A DNA stretch of 44,256 bases from Deltaproteobacteria bacterium (GTDB taxonomy: Bacteria; Myxococcota_A; UBA796; GCA-2862545), in assembly GCA_016938035.1 (NCBI GenBank), contig JAFGVK010000065.1, positions 1 through 44,256 on the forward strand. The letters run 5' to 3'. The notes beneath the pieces were generated by a model that was not told where the DNA came from, made no database searches, and saw only the letters and a program-made list of their open reading frames with translations. Each line of letters begins with the position of its first letter. Position 1 is the first letter of the stretch. Below, piece after piece: positions 17,547 through 26,080 of this stretch. The translations under genes were made by a program, and so were the position numbers.

Positions 17547-18383
17547 CTACGCGGGCTTCTCTGCAGCGAACAGCCCGTAGCCCAGAGTGCCATCGCTCCA
17601 GAAGCGGTCCAGCACGTCACAGGATTGGGCGAAGGCGTCCAGGTAGTCCTCGCCCACCAGCGCCACCACCTCCTCGCGATGGCGCGCCGCGTTGTCACGC
17701 CAGCGATCGAAGGTGGGCTGGGTAGGAGCGCTGATGTCTTGGGAGGAAACCGGGGTGAGCCCCGCCTCTGCCGCCAGCCCCTCGTAGTCCGCGAGGGAGA
17801 TCATCTTCGCCCGCCCGTAGACGTTCCGGAGCAGGGCGAACTCCTTCGCGTGCCTCAGCACCTCGCCGAGCGGCAGCTCCCGCCGCCGGATCACGTCGCA
17901 CAGCACCAGGCGCCCCCCAGGGCGGAGCGCTCGCGCGCACTCCCGCAGCAGCGCGGCCTTGTCGTCCATCAGGTGGGAGGACTCCATCACCCAGACCCGA
18001 TCGAAGCCGTTGGAGGGGAGGCCGTTGTTCATCCCGTTGCGCACCTCGAAGCGCACGCGCTCGGACAGATCGAGGCGCGCAGCCCGCTCCTTGGCCGCGC
18101 TGATCCCTTCGACGCTGGTGGAGATCCCGAGCACCGAGACCCCGTAGTGCGCCGCGACATGGCAGGCGGGGGAGCCCGTCCCACACCCCACGTCGAGCAC
18201 GGCAGCGCCGGGCTGAAAGGCGGCGAGCGCGGCCATCTGGCGCGTCAGCGCCGTAGTCGCCTCCGAGAGCGGCTCTCCCCCCTGGGTGAACCAGCCGTAG
18301 TGAAGGTCCTCGCCGAGGAGGTAGCCCCAGGATCGGGTCACTCGGTCGTAGTGTGCGGACGGCTCGTTGGACGGCTTGGTCAC
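17547..18383 (-). CDS. SAM-dependent methyltransferase
   Basis: A 278-residue class I methyltransferase of the kind that includes tocopherol, sarcosine and natural-product methyltransferases. It has an N-terminal YDRVTRSWGYLLGEDLHYGWF segment, motif I VLDVGCGTGSP, acidic post-I LGISTS, motif II FDRVWVMESSHLM and motif III LRPGGRLVLCDV. The conserved His-x-Gly-Trp-Phe lid is typical of small-molecule methyltransferases. The GTG at 18383 has AAGGAG 6 nt upstream; the frame stays open much further upstream with no coding character. It is monocistronic, with a degenerate-looking 700-bp region upstream. The substrate is unknown. Confidence 0.85.
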   Translation of the reverse strand: MTKPSNEPSAHYDRVTRSWGYLLGEDLHYGWFTQGGEPLSEATTALTRQMAALAAFQPGAAVLDVGCGTGSPACHVAAHYGVSVLGISTSVEGISAAKERAARLDLSERVRFEVRNGMNNGLPSNGFDRVWVMESSHLMDDKAALLRECARALRPGGRLVLCDVIRRRELPLGEVLRHAKEFALLRNVYGRAKMISLADYEGLAAEAGLTPVSSQDISAPTQPTFDRWRDNAARHREEVVALVGEDYLDAFAQSCDVLDRFWSDGTLGYGLFAAEKPA

Positions 18384-18499
18384 AGGATACTCCTTGACAG
18401 CTTCGTGAGTGGGGAGTGGGCGCGAACTCGCCCTGGAGGTCGCGGCACATCGGGCGCCGACATGGTGCGTCTCGTTGTCATGACCCTTATGGCTCAAAG

Positions 18500-18847
18500 G
18501 CGTCGGATCCGCCAGTGGCGCGTCCCGGCCCTCGCCGAGGGAGCCAACCGGGCGGTAGTCCCCCGCCACGCGAGGGCCAGGTGCTCGCGCTCCACCTCAC
18601 CGAGCGCCTCGTCGAGGCGGAGTCACGGGTGGCCCGCGACGGCACGCCACGGCTGATGGTCGCCGGGAACCGGGCTCGCCTACGCCCTGGGTCCTCCTCG
18701 GGCAGAGCGGTCGGCTGGATGGCAGGCGCCGGGGGGTTGCTACCAGGGGCTCTCCAAGCCCATGGAGGCAGGAGACGCCGCGATGCGCAGCTCCCATCCG
18801 AGAGGACGGTGAGGCGCCGTCCGAAGTGGGATCTCACCGGTGTTCAT
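18500..18847 (-). pseudogene. Possible decayed gene in the 18384-19084 gap
   Basis: On the minus strand an ATG at 18847 has a strong AGGAGG 4 nt upstream and opens a 35-codon frame (MNTGEIPLRTAPHRPLGW...) that ends at 18740. Further on, in other frames, short stretches still look protein-like (for example LDEALGEVEREHLALAWRG near 18560-18610), interrupted by stops. This fits a frameshifted pseudogene but could be chance in GC-rich DNA; no family is recognisable. The remaining part of the 701-bp gap (18848-19084) shows nothing I can identify. Confidence 0.3.
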
Positions 18848-19084
18848 GGGACCTCCTGCGCAAAGCGGGAGACATCCGATCGAGACGCCTCTCCCACCCC
18901 GCAGGCGCCCGCCAGAGGCCTGGAGCTTGGATCAGTCGGCGCCATCAAGCGGGGCGGCGCCGGTCCAGCGTGGCGCGCGGAGGACGCGGCGCGACCGCCG
19001 TGCCCCGTGGACGCCGCGTGTGGCTGTGCGTGATGCCCTCAGGAGCGTGCCGACGCGGGGGGAGGCGCCGCGTCAGCCGCCGCC

Positions 19085-20143
19085 TCACACCCCCACCAGC
19101 AGCCCCTGGTCCACCAGCTGCTGGAGCAGCTCCTCCTCAAGCTGCAGGCCCCGCTCCTCCTCGATCAGCGCGAGCGTCTCGGCCAGGGGCGCCCCGCTGA
19201 AGTAGTGGAGCACGCTCCCGACCAGGGTGGGGATCTCCACCGGATCCAGCGCCGACCAGGTCACCGCGAGGGTGGCGAGGGGGCCCATCGCGATGGTCTG
19301 GTGGCGCCCCACCGCGAGGCGCTCGGGCAGCGTCCTGGCGCCCCAGGCAGCCCACGCCTCCAGCAGCAGCAGCCTGCGGGCCTCCACCAGCGGGCCGCCG
19401 ATCGCCAGGACCTCCTCCCAGCTCAGGGCCTCTACCCGCGCGGCGCAGCGCAGGAAGTAGCCCTCCTCGTCCCCCGCGAGCGCGCCCCAGCGCCCGCGCC
19501 AGGAGAGGTCGCTCTCCCAGCCGTCTACGTCGGGCCCGGAGGGGCTCACGCGCCTCCCCTCCCCTGCCCGCACCGGCGCGTCCAGCACCGAGCGCAGCGG
19601 CGCGCCCTCCTGCAGCGCAGCCCAGCGGGACAGCTCCAGCTCCAGCTGCCCTAGCAGCTCCCGCACCGCCTCCCACAGGGCGGCGCCCACCTGCCCCCGC
19701 TCAGGCTTGCAGAACCACGCGGCGCACAGGCCGTTGCGGTGGGGGTGCACGCCGCAGGAGCCGCTCTCCTCCAGGTAGTAGGGGCAGCGCAGGCTCAGCG
19801 AGCGCCCCAGCACGTTGGTGGCGTGCTCGTAGACCAGATCGTAGGCCGGGGAGCGCCCCACCCCCAGGGGGGAGGCCCCCACCCTGCCCCGGATCCGCTC
19901 CCGCAGCACGTCCGCCGCGGGGTCCTCCTCTCTGATGGCGGCGCCAACGAGATAGTTGGGCAGGTGGGGCGTGTAGCCACAGCACTTCACCCTGGGGTCG
20001 AAGGGGTAGGAGGTCACCGGCGGCTCGCCCTGCGGACCCGGGACCATCGCGCAGCGGGCGCAGGTGGAGCGGGGCTGCTCGGGGAGCTCTGCGCCGAGCA
20101 GCGCGCGCAGCCACGCGCCGGAGAGGTGGGGCATGGTACTCAT
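19085..20143 (-). CDS. Cys-rich protein with probable Fe-S or zinc site
   Basis: A 352-residue soluble protein. The first 150 residues carry eight Cys in an ordered pattern: C28-x2-C31, C54-C55, C120, C130, C140 and C145, with GVHPHRNGLCAAWFCK around the last two. This resembles YkgJ-type cluster proteins, where Cys residues bind Fe-S or zinc, but the family match is my inference. The rest is helical, with a winged-helix-like end (LEEELLQQLVDQGLLV). The ATG at 20143 follows AGGAGG. It diverges from the lipoprotein gene at 20226 across an 82-bp gap. Confidence 0.7.
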   Translation of the reverse strand: MSTMPHLSGAWLRALLGAELPEQPRSTCARCAMVPGPQGEPPVTSYPFDPRVKCCGYTPHLPNYLVGAAIREEDPAADVLRERIRGRVGASPLGVGRSPAYDLVYEHATNVLGRSLSLRCPYYLEESGSCGVHPHRNGLCAAWFCKPERGQVGAALWEAVRELLGQLELELSRWAALQEGAPLRSVLDAPVRAGEGRRVSPSGPDVDGWESDLSWRGRWGALAGDEEGYFLRCAARVEALSWEEVLAIGGPLVEARRLLLLEAWAAWGARTLPERLAVGRHQTIAMGPLATLAVTWSALDPVEIPTLVGSVLHYFSGAPLAETLALIEEERGLQLEEELLQQLVDQGLLVGV

Positions 20144-20225
20144 CGGGCCTCCTATCGCAGACGCGCGAAGGAAGAGGTAGCGAGTCCGCAGAAGGAGCTA
20201 TACCCTCGGATCAGGAAGGTGGCCT

Positions 20226-20921
20226 TTGCGCACGCGGTGGATCACAGCCCTGGCCTTGATGAGCGCCTGCGCGCACAGGGTCGAGGTGTCGGTGCCGCCC
20301 TTGCCCGCGGTGGAGCTGGCCACGACCGAGGTGGCGGTGGTCGCAGGGCAGCGCCAGTGCAGGGCGGTGGCGGACGCGCTCGCCGAGGCCCTCCGCAACA
20401 CCCCCGGCGTCTCCGTGAACCCCTCGGCGCCGGTGCGGCTGGAGGTCTCGCTCTACGAGCACTTCACCGCGCCGCAGGTGAGCATCACCGAGGTCGGGGG
20501 GGAGCGGCGCGAGGGCAGGGTCAGCATGGACGGGCACGCCCACGCCCTGCTCACCGTCACCACCCCCGACGGGCTCCAAGCCCGGCTGATGGGCGAGGCC
20601 AACCGCTCCCTCCACGGCGAGCTGCTCGCGCTCGACCTCTCCTCCGCCAGGCAACGGCTGGACCGCGAGCTGACCCGAGGGGTGGCCCTGGATCTGGCGG
20701 AGCAGGTGCGGCCGCTCCCCAAGCAGGTGGAGCGCTCGCTGTACCCCAAGGCATCGGTCGACAGCGCGAAGGGGCAGCTCCACCAGGCGGTGCTCGCCGA
20801 GCTCGCGGGGGACCTCGACGCGGCGAGGCGCCACGCCAACCTCGCCCAGCAGCTGCGCCCCAGCCCCAGCACGCAGGCTTACCTGCAGGAGCTGAACCGC
20901 AGGGCCCGCGGCGCGCCCTAG
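20226..20921 (+). CDS. Lipoprotein with C-terminal TPR-like helices
   Basis: A 231-residue lipoprotein (lipobox ALMSAC, Cys15). The N-terminal half is an alpha/beta domain of 'variable lipoprotein' type (AVVAGQRQCRAVADALAEAL, VRLEVSLYEHF); the C-terminal 60 residues look like one or two TPR-type helices (AVLAELAGDLDAARRHANLAQQLRP). The TTG at 20226 is fixed by AGGAAGG about 6 nt upstream and places the signal peptide correctly. No function can be given. Confidence 0.7.
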   Translation: MRTRWITALALMSACAHRVEVSVPPLPAVELATTEVAVVAGQRQCRAVADALAEALRNTPGVSVNPSAPVRLEVSLYEHFTAPQVSITEVGGERREGRVSMDGHAHALLTVTTPDGLQARLMGEANRSLHGELLALDLSSARQRLDRELTRGVALDLAEQVRPLPKQVERSLYPKASVDSAKGQLHQAVLAELAGDLDAARRHANLAQQLRPSPSTQAYLQELNRRARGAP

Positions 20922-21540
20922 GGCGACGAGCGGGTGGACTGGACCGAGCACGTCGAGCTAGATCCGGCTGGGGGTGACTCGGGAGCCGGTCGATGGGGCC
21001 CGGAGGTCAGGTGCGACTCGGGCAGCGGCGGGCACTAGGTGCGGGCAGAACCGGGCAGTGAACCACAGAGACGCAGCGCACACATTGGAAGGCCCGCCAG
21101 CCCTCTGGCGGAAGATCCGGCCCATGCGTCCGTCCCTTGCTCACAATAACCGTCGAGTCGCATGGTAGATCCTGTGCTATAGGCGCTCCCGCGATCACCG
21201 TGACCGATCGGCTCGGGTTCAGCCGCCCCCTGCAGCCCGCGCCACGCCCGAGGCGCGTCACGGCGGGGCGCCAACACGAACGAACCAACGTTATCGTCGC
21301 GCGCCTCGCGCTCCGCGCCGGGCCCTGGGGCCTAGCGAGCCTCGGACAAGCGGGTGGTTCCAGGACGTTGTGCGCTCGGACCGGATTTCCAGTCTGGACC
21401 GTACCAGGGAGCGCACCCCTCCGGCCGCGGAGTCCGAGGGGCGAGGCCCGGGTCCAGAGGAGGGCGCAGCGCGTGGCCGACGACGGGCGGAGGCCTCGGG
21501 CGAAACGGCCCGACGGGCGACGGGGGGGGGGTGTTCGCCG
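20922..21540. other. Gene-poor 620-bp gap between convergent genes
   Basis: No gene is supportable on either strand. The gap is less GC-extreme around 21060-21180 and contains AACCACAGAGACGCAGCG (21059-21076), an inverted repeat CGAGGCGCG/CGCGCCTCG (near 21249 and 21301), and the long hairpin at 21370-21416. It may hold an unlabelled non-coding RNA or debris. Confidence 0.5.
21370..21416. other. Long structured hairpin
   Basis: Perfect 8-bp outer arms GTGCGCTC and GAGCGCAC enclose an inner stem (CCGGA/TCTGG, 5 bp with one G-T) with a 7-nt loop TTTCCAG. The inner stem and loop mimic an anticodon arm, but the D- and T-arms of a tRNA are absent. It is 120 bp downstream of a minus-strand stop and 450 bp downstream of a plus-strand stop, so terminator or small RNA are both possible. 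Confidence 0.35.
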
Positions 21541-22092
21541 CTAGCCCTCGCTGGCGGCTGCGATCGCGTCGTCGAGGGTGCGACCGCTCTGAGAGAGGCC
21601 GAAGAACATCGCCAGCAGCTCCGCAGGCTCGGGCGACACGTCCACCCGCAGGCCCTTGGGGGTGAGGGTCGGGCGCAGGCCGGAGATGCCAAAGGCCTGC
21701 ACCACCGCCACCTGCAGGTTGTGGAGATCGCGCTCCTCCTGCCCGTCCAGCCAGATCAGCTCCTCGGCCAGAGGCTCCGTCCAGCGCGCCCACACCGGGC
21801 AGATCGCAGACAGCTCCTCACGCAGCGCCTCGGGTGCCCCCGCGGCGCCCAGAGCGGCGGCCACCGCCTGAGTGGCGGTCGCGAGGGCCCGCACCGCGGG
21901 CTCCCAGAGGGCCTGCCGGTCGAAGCGGACCACATAGGCCAGCACCAGCGCCCGCACCTCGTCGCGGGCGGCAGAGAAGGCCGCCAGGGGCGCGGTGGGA
22001 GGGGTCTCCCTCGCCTCGCGCCAGGCGTGAAAGAGCTGCTCTGCCAGCAGCAGGCGCAGGGCGGGCCAGTCTTCTAGGGGGAGGGTGCTCAT
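21541..22092 (-). CDS. Hypothetical protein downstream of lpxB
   Basis: A 183-residue, mostly helical, Ala/Leu-rich cytoplasmic protein with no signal, membrane segment or motif I recognise. Its C-terminal third (LRPTLTPKGLRVDVSPEPAELLAMFFGL) looks like a small alpha/beta end. It starts 9 nt after the lpxB stop with a weak ribosome site, which suggests translation coupled to lpxB. Function unknown; position is the only clue, and that is weak. Confidence 0.6.
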   Translation of the reverse strand: MSTLPLEDWPALRLLLAEQLFHAWREARETPPTAPLAAFSAARDEVRALVLAYVVRFDRQALWEPAVRALATATQAVAAALGAAGAPEALREELSAICPVWARWTEPLAEELIWLDGQEERDLHNLQVAVVQAFGISGLRPTLTPKGLRVDVSPEPAELLAMFFGLSQSGRTLDDAIAAASEG

Positions 22093-22101
22093 CGCTCGAG
22101 C

Positions 22102-23208
22102 CTACACCAGCCGAGGGCCCCGCGCCATCACCTCAGCGGCCATCCGCCCCAGCGCGTCCCCAGGATCAAGCCGGGCGGCGAGGCCGGCGAAGGCGGATCG
22201 CTGAGCGTCGGGCGCCGCCGCGGTCTGGAGCAGCGAGGCCGCCAGGGCCGGAGGGTCCAGGCGCTGCAGGTGCTCGGGAACCACCGGCGCCTCTACCAGC
22301 AGGTTGGGGAGGGAGAGGTGGCGGACCCGGACCAGCCTCCGCCCGACCTCCCAGGTCAGCGGGTGCACCTGGTACGCCACCACCATCGGCAGCCCCCGCA
22401 GGGCCAGCTCGAGGGTGGCGGTGCCAGAGGCCACCAGGGCCACCTCGGCCCGCAGCGCCGCCACGTCCTCCACCAGCGCGCCGCCCACCCCAGAGAGCCA
22501 GGCGGACTCCACCGTGGGGGCCCGCAGGATCTCCACCTCCAGCCCCGGTGCCGCCTCACGCAGCAGGCGGACCACCTCCCGGTAGACCGGCCACAGCGCC
22601 CTCACCTCCCTCTCGCGCGATCCGGGCAGCAGGGCCACCACCCCAGGCAGGCGGGGCGAGGGCAGGGCCCGCAGGCGCTCGGCGGCGGGGTGCCCCACGA
22701 AGACCGCCCTCACCCCCAGCCCCCGGTACAGCGCCGGCTCGTGGGGGAAGAGACAGAGCAGGGTGTCCACGCAGCGGGCCACCTCCCTCACCCGGCCCGG
22801 GCGCCAGGCCCAGACCTGAGGGCTGACGAGGTGCACGGTGCGGACGCCCTTCGCGCGCCCCAGCGCCGCTACGCGGAGCATCAGGTCCGGGCTGTCCACG
22901 GTCAGCAGCGCGTCCGGCCGCCACCGCTCCAGCTCCCGATCCACCAGGCGCAGCAGGCGCAGGGCGGAGGGCAGCACCCCCGCCACCTCCACCAGCCCGA
23001 CCGCGGTCACCGCCTCGGCCCGCGCCAGCACCTCCACCCCCGCCGATCTGAGCCTCGGCCCGGCCACCGCGCGCACCTCCAGGTCCGGTGCCAGCGCTCT
23101 CAGGCGCGGCAGCAGCGCCGCGGCCAGGGCGTCACCGCTCGCCTCACCCACCGCCAGCAGGAGCCGTTTCAACGGCACCCCGAGGCCCGGCGCCCGGTCA
23201 TCCCTCAC
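22102..23208 (-). CDS. lpxB: Lipid-A-disaccharide synthase
   Basis: GT19 glycosyltransferase that joins UDP-2,3-diacylglucosamine and lipid X to make the lipid A disaccharide at the inner membrane. Diagnostic motifs in order: LLLAVGEASGD, VDSPDL, SPQVWAWRPGR, CLFPHE, GHPAAE, LLPGSREREV, SGTATLELAL and YQVHPLT. The product is 368 residues from GTG 23208; lpxB proteins usually begin at the GEASGD strand, so GTG 23178 or TTG 23172 are possible starts, and no ribosome site discriminates. An ATG at 23224 overlaps the preceding stop but runs out after eight codons. It shows the cell makes lipid A and so has an LPS outer membrane. Confidence 0.93.
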   Translation of the reverse strand: MRDDRAPGLGVPLKRLLLAVGEASGDALAAALLPRLRALAPDLEVRAVAGPRLRSAGVEVLARAEAVTAVGLVEVAGVLPSALRLLRLVDRELERWRPDALLTVDSPDLMLRVAALGRAKGVRTVHLVSPQVWAWRPGRVREVARCVDTLLCLFPHEPALYRGLGVRAVFVGHPAAERLRALPSPRLPGVVALLPGSREREVRALWPVYREVVRLLREAAPGLEVEILRAPTVESAWLSGVGGALVEDVAALRAEVALVASGTATLELALRGLPMVVAYQVHPLTWEVGRRLVRVRHLSLPNLLVEAPVVPEHLQRLDPPALAASLLQTAAAPDAQRSAFAGLAARLDPGDALGRMAAEVMARGPRLV

Positions 23209-23223
23209 CGGAGCGCGCGCCCA

Positions 23224-23751
23224 TCAGACCTTTGGCGGGGTGCGGCTGAAGTGGAAGGTGGGGCGCTGCTGGGAGGCCGCCATCTGCAGGTAGCCGGACA
23301 ACACCTCGTAGAGCACGTCCTTGGCGGAGCGCTCTGGGATCTGCAGCAGCTCAGCGATGTGGAGCATGAAGTCCTGCTCCCCCGCCTGCAAGCGGCCGTC
23401 TACCGCGACGAGGTGCGCGAGCTGGTGGTAGAGGGTGTAGCGCTCGGTGCCGGCGTGCTCGCGCAGCCAAGCCGCCGAGGCCTCCAGCATCTCGGTCGCC
23501 TGCTCCGCCGAGTCGATCCGGGCGATCTCCTCTTCGGGGTCAGCGCAGAGGGGCAGCAGCAGGTGGACCAGCACCTCCCACTCCTCGTCGGTGATCTCGG
23601 CGCCGTCCGAATAGGCGGCGAGCAGCCCGGCGGAGAGGATGAAGTCGCGCTCCTGCACCTCCAGCGGCTCCGACACCTCGTGCTCCATCAGCCTGGCGAG
23701 CAGGGCCACCTCCCCGTCCACCGCCTGGTGCGCGGGCTCGTCCATCGCCAC
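23224..23751 (-). CDS. TerB-like helical protein
   Basis: A 175-residue acidic, all-helical protein with the feel of the TerB/DjlA-N fold: two repeats of the type FILSAGLLAAYSDGAEITDEEWEVL and LAHLVAVDGRLQAGEQDFMLHIAELL, with Asp/Glu clusters following AYSDG and AVDG that could bind a divalent metal. The family assignment is from pattern, so moderate. GTG 23751 or ATG 23745 may be the start; a GGGGAGG run lies upstream. It sits between the M48 protease and lpxB, 15 nt from each. Confidence 0.6.
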   Translation of the reverse strand: MAMDEPAHQAVDGEVALLARLMEHEVSEPLEVQERDFILSAGLLAAYSDGAEITDEEWEVLVHLLLPLCADPEEEIARIDSAEQATEMLEASAAWLREHAGTERYTLYHQLAHLVAVDGRLQAGEQDFMLHIAELLQIPERSAKDVLYEVLSGYLQMAASQQRPTFHFSRTPPKV

Positions 23752-23766
23752 CCCCCCGCCCTCCCC

Positions 23767-24498
23767 CTAGAGCTGGAGGGCCCGCACCCTCACCGGGGTC
23801 ACTGGGTGCGAGAACTGGGCCAGCACCTCGCGCCGCTGGAGGGACTGGAGATCTTCGAGCTGAGAGAGGAAGGCGCCCACGTCGAAGCGCAGGTGCTCCG
23901 GCCCCAGGCCGCTCGCCATCTTGAAGAAGGCGGTGATGGCGGGCTCGACCTTGCCGCCCACCGCGGCGAAGCCCACCCTGTCTGCGGAGAGCTCCGCGAG
24001 GCGCTCCCAGGACTCCATCTTGCGCGAGAGCAGGCCGGGGAGCCGCGAGTTGCCCTCCTCGTCCTCGCCCACCGCGAGGTGAATGACGCCCGCCCGGTAG
24101 TGGCGATAGTGCAGGTGTCCCAGCTCGTGCCCCAACACGAAGCGCAGCTCGTCGTCCGACATCATCTCCACCAGCCCGGAGGTGAGGCTGACCATGTGGG
24201 GCAGCCCCTCAGCCTGGGAGTGGATGGCCATCGCGTTGACCGAGGGGTCCGCCTGCACAAAGAGCTGTGTGGTCTCGGTGAAGCCCACCGCGGCGCACAC
24301 CTCGTCGAGGAGCGACACGAGGCGCGGGGCGAGGATCGGGGTGAGCCGGAGCTGAGTGCCCAGCACATACTCGTGCGCTACCGGACCCGCGGTGGCCTCG
24401 TAGTGGGAGATCAGCTTCTCCAGGTCGTAGCGGCTGAACAGATCGTCGATGAGGACGCGCTCAGGGGCAAAGCGGATGCGGTCGAGCAGGTCGTTCAA
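23767..24498 (-). CDS. M48-family zinc metalloprotease, soluble form
   Basis: A 243-residue protein with the zinc site HELGH (H124, E125, H128) and the third ligand Glu169 in AELSADR, as in M48/Ste24/HtpX peptidases. Unlike HtpX it has no membrane helices and no signal peptide, so it is probably a cytoplasmic member. The N-terminal RYDLEKLISHYEATAGPVAHEY and FVQADPSVNAMAI segments are typical of short M48 proteins. The TTG at 24498 is fixed by GGGAG 5 nt upstream. It leads the minus-strand group M48 > TerB-like > lpxB > hypothetical. Confidence 0.85.
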   Translation of the reverse strand: MNDLLDRIRFAPERVLIDDLFSRYDLEKLISHYEATAGPVAHEYVLGTQLRLTPILAPRLVSLLDEVCAAVGFTETTQLFVQADPSVNAMAIHSQAEGLPHMVSLTSGLVEMMSDDELRFVLGHELGHLHYRHYRAGVIHLAVGEDEEGNSRLPGLLSRKMESWERLAELSADRVGFAAVGGKVEPAITAFFKMASGLGPEHLRFDVGAFLSQLEDLQSLQRREVLAQFSHPVTPVRVRALQL

Positions 24499-24549
24499 GG
24501 GCGCTCCCTGGGTCTATTCCCTATCGTGCCACAACGCGCGGCGCGGCGA

Positions 24550-24948
24550 TCAGCGGCTCACCTGCAGCTCCCACCGGATCTGCTCGGCGGAGGACGAGTT
24601 GAGGTCGGTCACCACGCACTTGAGCACGAAGCCGTCGAGGCGATCGTCGCGCGCGATGGCGATGTGGGACGAGTAGACGTCGTCGGCCATGGGCAGATCG
24701 ATGTGCTCCACCTCAAACTCCGCCGGGAGGTTCCACTCAAAATGCACCTCGTCACCCTCGGGGTCTCTCGCCAGCACCGTGAGGGTGGTTGGGTCTGAGA
24801 TCATCTGGATGGTGTTGTCGGTGCTCACCGGGAGCAGCACGGTGGGAGGGTCGTTCACCGGGCGCGACCAGGGGGGCCCCATATAAAGGCAGCCTGCGAG
24901 GGGGAGCGAGGCCCCGATCAGCAGGGGCTTGGTGAGCGACAGAGACAT
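24550..24948 (-). CDS. Ig-like-fold lipoprotein
   Basis: A 132-residue lipoprotein (lipobox SLPLAGC, Cys20). The mature part is one beta-sandwich domain of PKD/cadherin type, shown by the LTVLARDPEGDEVHFEW strand pattern and the closing strand EQIRWELQVSR. Such domains usually mediate adhesion or complex assembly; no partner is evident. The ATG at 24948 gives a proper signal peptide, with GGAGG 12 nt upstream, rather far. It lies 104 nt after fbp and 51 nt before the M48 gene. Confidence 0.7.
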   Translation of the reverse strand: MSLSLTKPLLIGASLPLAGCLYMGPPWSRPVNDPPTVLLPVSTDNTIQMISDPTTLTVLARDPEGDEVHFEWNLPAEFEVEHIDLPMADDVYSSHIAIARDDRLDGFVLKCVVTDLNSSSAEQIRWELQVSR

Positions 24949-25052
24949 GGGCCCGGGTGTCCTCCAACGCCGCGTGAGCCCGCCCTCGGGGGAGGCGGAG
25001 CGCCGCGGCGCCACAGTTTAGCCGCCAGCCGCGAGAGGCGCGAGGACCGCGT

Positions 25053-26063
25053 TCAGAAGGCGAAGTCGTCCTTCATCTGCTCGGTCGCCTCGCGCACCTC
25101 GTCCACGCCCCCGATGACCAGCGGCACGCGGTGGTGGATGGAGCCGGGGCGGATCTCGAGGATCGGAGTCCGCCCGTTTGTCGCGGCGCCGCCGGCCTTC
25201 TCGATGATGTAGGCCAGAGGGTTCGCCTCGTAGAGCAGCCGGAGCTTGCCCCTGGGGCTGGTGGTGGTGGCGGGATAGAGGAACACCCCCCCCTTGAGCA
25301 GGTTCCGGTGGAAGTCGGCCGCGAGGCTCCCGATGTAGCGCGCGGTGTACTTGGTGCCCGGCGCCTTGAGCGACTGGACGTACCGGGTGATGCCCGGCCC
25401 CCACTCCGCGGCGTAGCCCTCGTTGACGCTGAAGATCGACCCCCTGGCCGGCACCACGATCGACGGGTGCGAGAGGAAGAACTCGCCCACCGTGGGGTCG
25501 AGCGAGAAGCCGAACACACCCCGGTCAATGGCGAGGACCAGCATCGTCCCGGACCCGTAGAGGATGTAGCCCGCCGCGACCAGCTCCCGGCCCGGGCGGA
25601 GCACGTCGGCCAGCTCGGCGGGGCCCCCCTCCGAGCTCTTGCGCCGGTAGACCCCGAAGATGGTGGCGATGGTGGCGTTCACGTCGATGTTGGAGGAGCC
25701 GTCCAGGGGGTCCACCGTCACCACGTAGCGGCCCGAGTGCCACTTGTCGGGGGTGAGCACCACCTCACCCTCCTCCTCGGACACCACCATACAGGTGTGG
25801 CCCCGGTGCTCCAGGGCGCGGAGGAAGGTCTCGTTGGCGTAGCGGTCGAGCTTCTGGACGAACTCGCCCTGGACGTTCACCTCGCCCGTTGACCCCAGCA
25901 GCCCCGCTAGGCCCACCCGGTTCACCCGCGAAGAGATCATCTTCCCCGCCAGGGCGATGCTCTGCATCAGGTTGACGAATTGCCCGGTGGCACCCGGGTA
26001 GTCACGGAGCTGGTCCATCAGGAAGCGATCGAGGGTCGTGCCCTCTTCAAACTGTACCGACAT
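25053..26063 (-). CDS. fbp: Class I fructose-1,6-bisphosphatase
   Basis: Gluconeogenic enzyme that hydrolyses fructose-1,6-bisphosphate to fructose-6-phosphate. The 336-residue length is typical. Signatures: SRVNRVGLAGLLG, KLDRYANETF, metal-binding SEEEGE and DPLDGSSNID, and substrate-binding YIGSLAADFHRNL and GGVFLYPATTTSPRGKLRLLYE. The ATG at 26063 follows GGGAGAGG. It lies 17 nt after the glycan-binding lipoprotein gene on the same strand. Confidence 0.95.
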   Translation of the reverse strand: MSVQFEEGTTLDRFLMDQLRDYPGATGQFVNLMQSIALAGKMISSRVNRVGLAGLLGSTGEVNVQGEFVQKLDRYANETFLRALEHRGHTCMVVSEEEGEVVLTPDKWHSGRYVVTVDPLDGSSNIDVNATIATIFGVYRRKSSEGGPAELADVLRPGRELVAAGYILYGSGTMLVLAIDRGVFGFSLDPTVGEFFLSHPSIVVPARGSIFSVNEGYAAEWGPGITRYVQSLKAPGTKYTARYIGSLAADFHRNLLKGGVFLYPATTTSPRGKLRLLYEANPLAYIIEKAGGAATNGRTPILEIRPGSIHHRVPLVIGGVDEVREATEQMKDDFAF

Positions 26064-26080
26064 GGTGCCTCTCCCTTGGT

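Noticed and set aside
21370..21416. tRNA-Gly(TCC) candidate
   Set aside because: The anticodon-like arm is there, but no D-arm, T-loop GTTCRA or acceptor with CCA can be drawn.
22270..24798. 842-codon open frame on the plus strand
   Set aside because: It lies opposite lpxB, the TerB-like gene and the M48 gene. The product is Gln/His/Arg-rich low complexity, a by-product of GC-rich codon bias.
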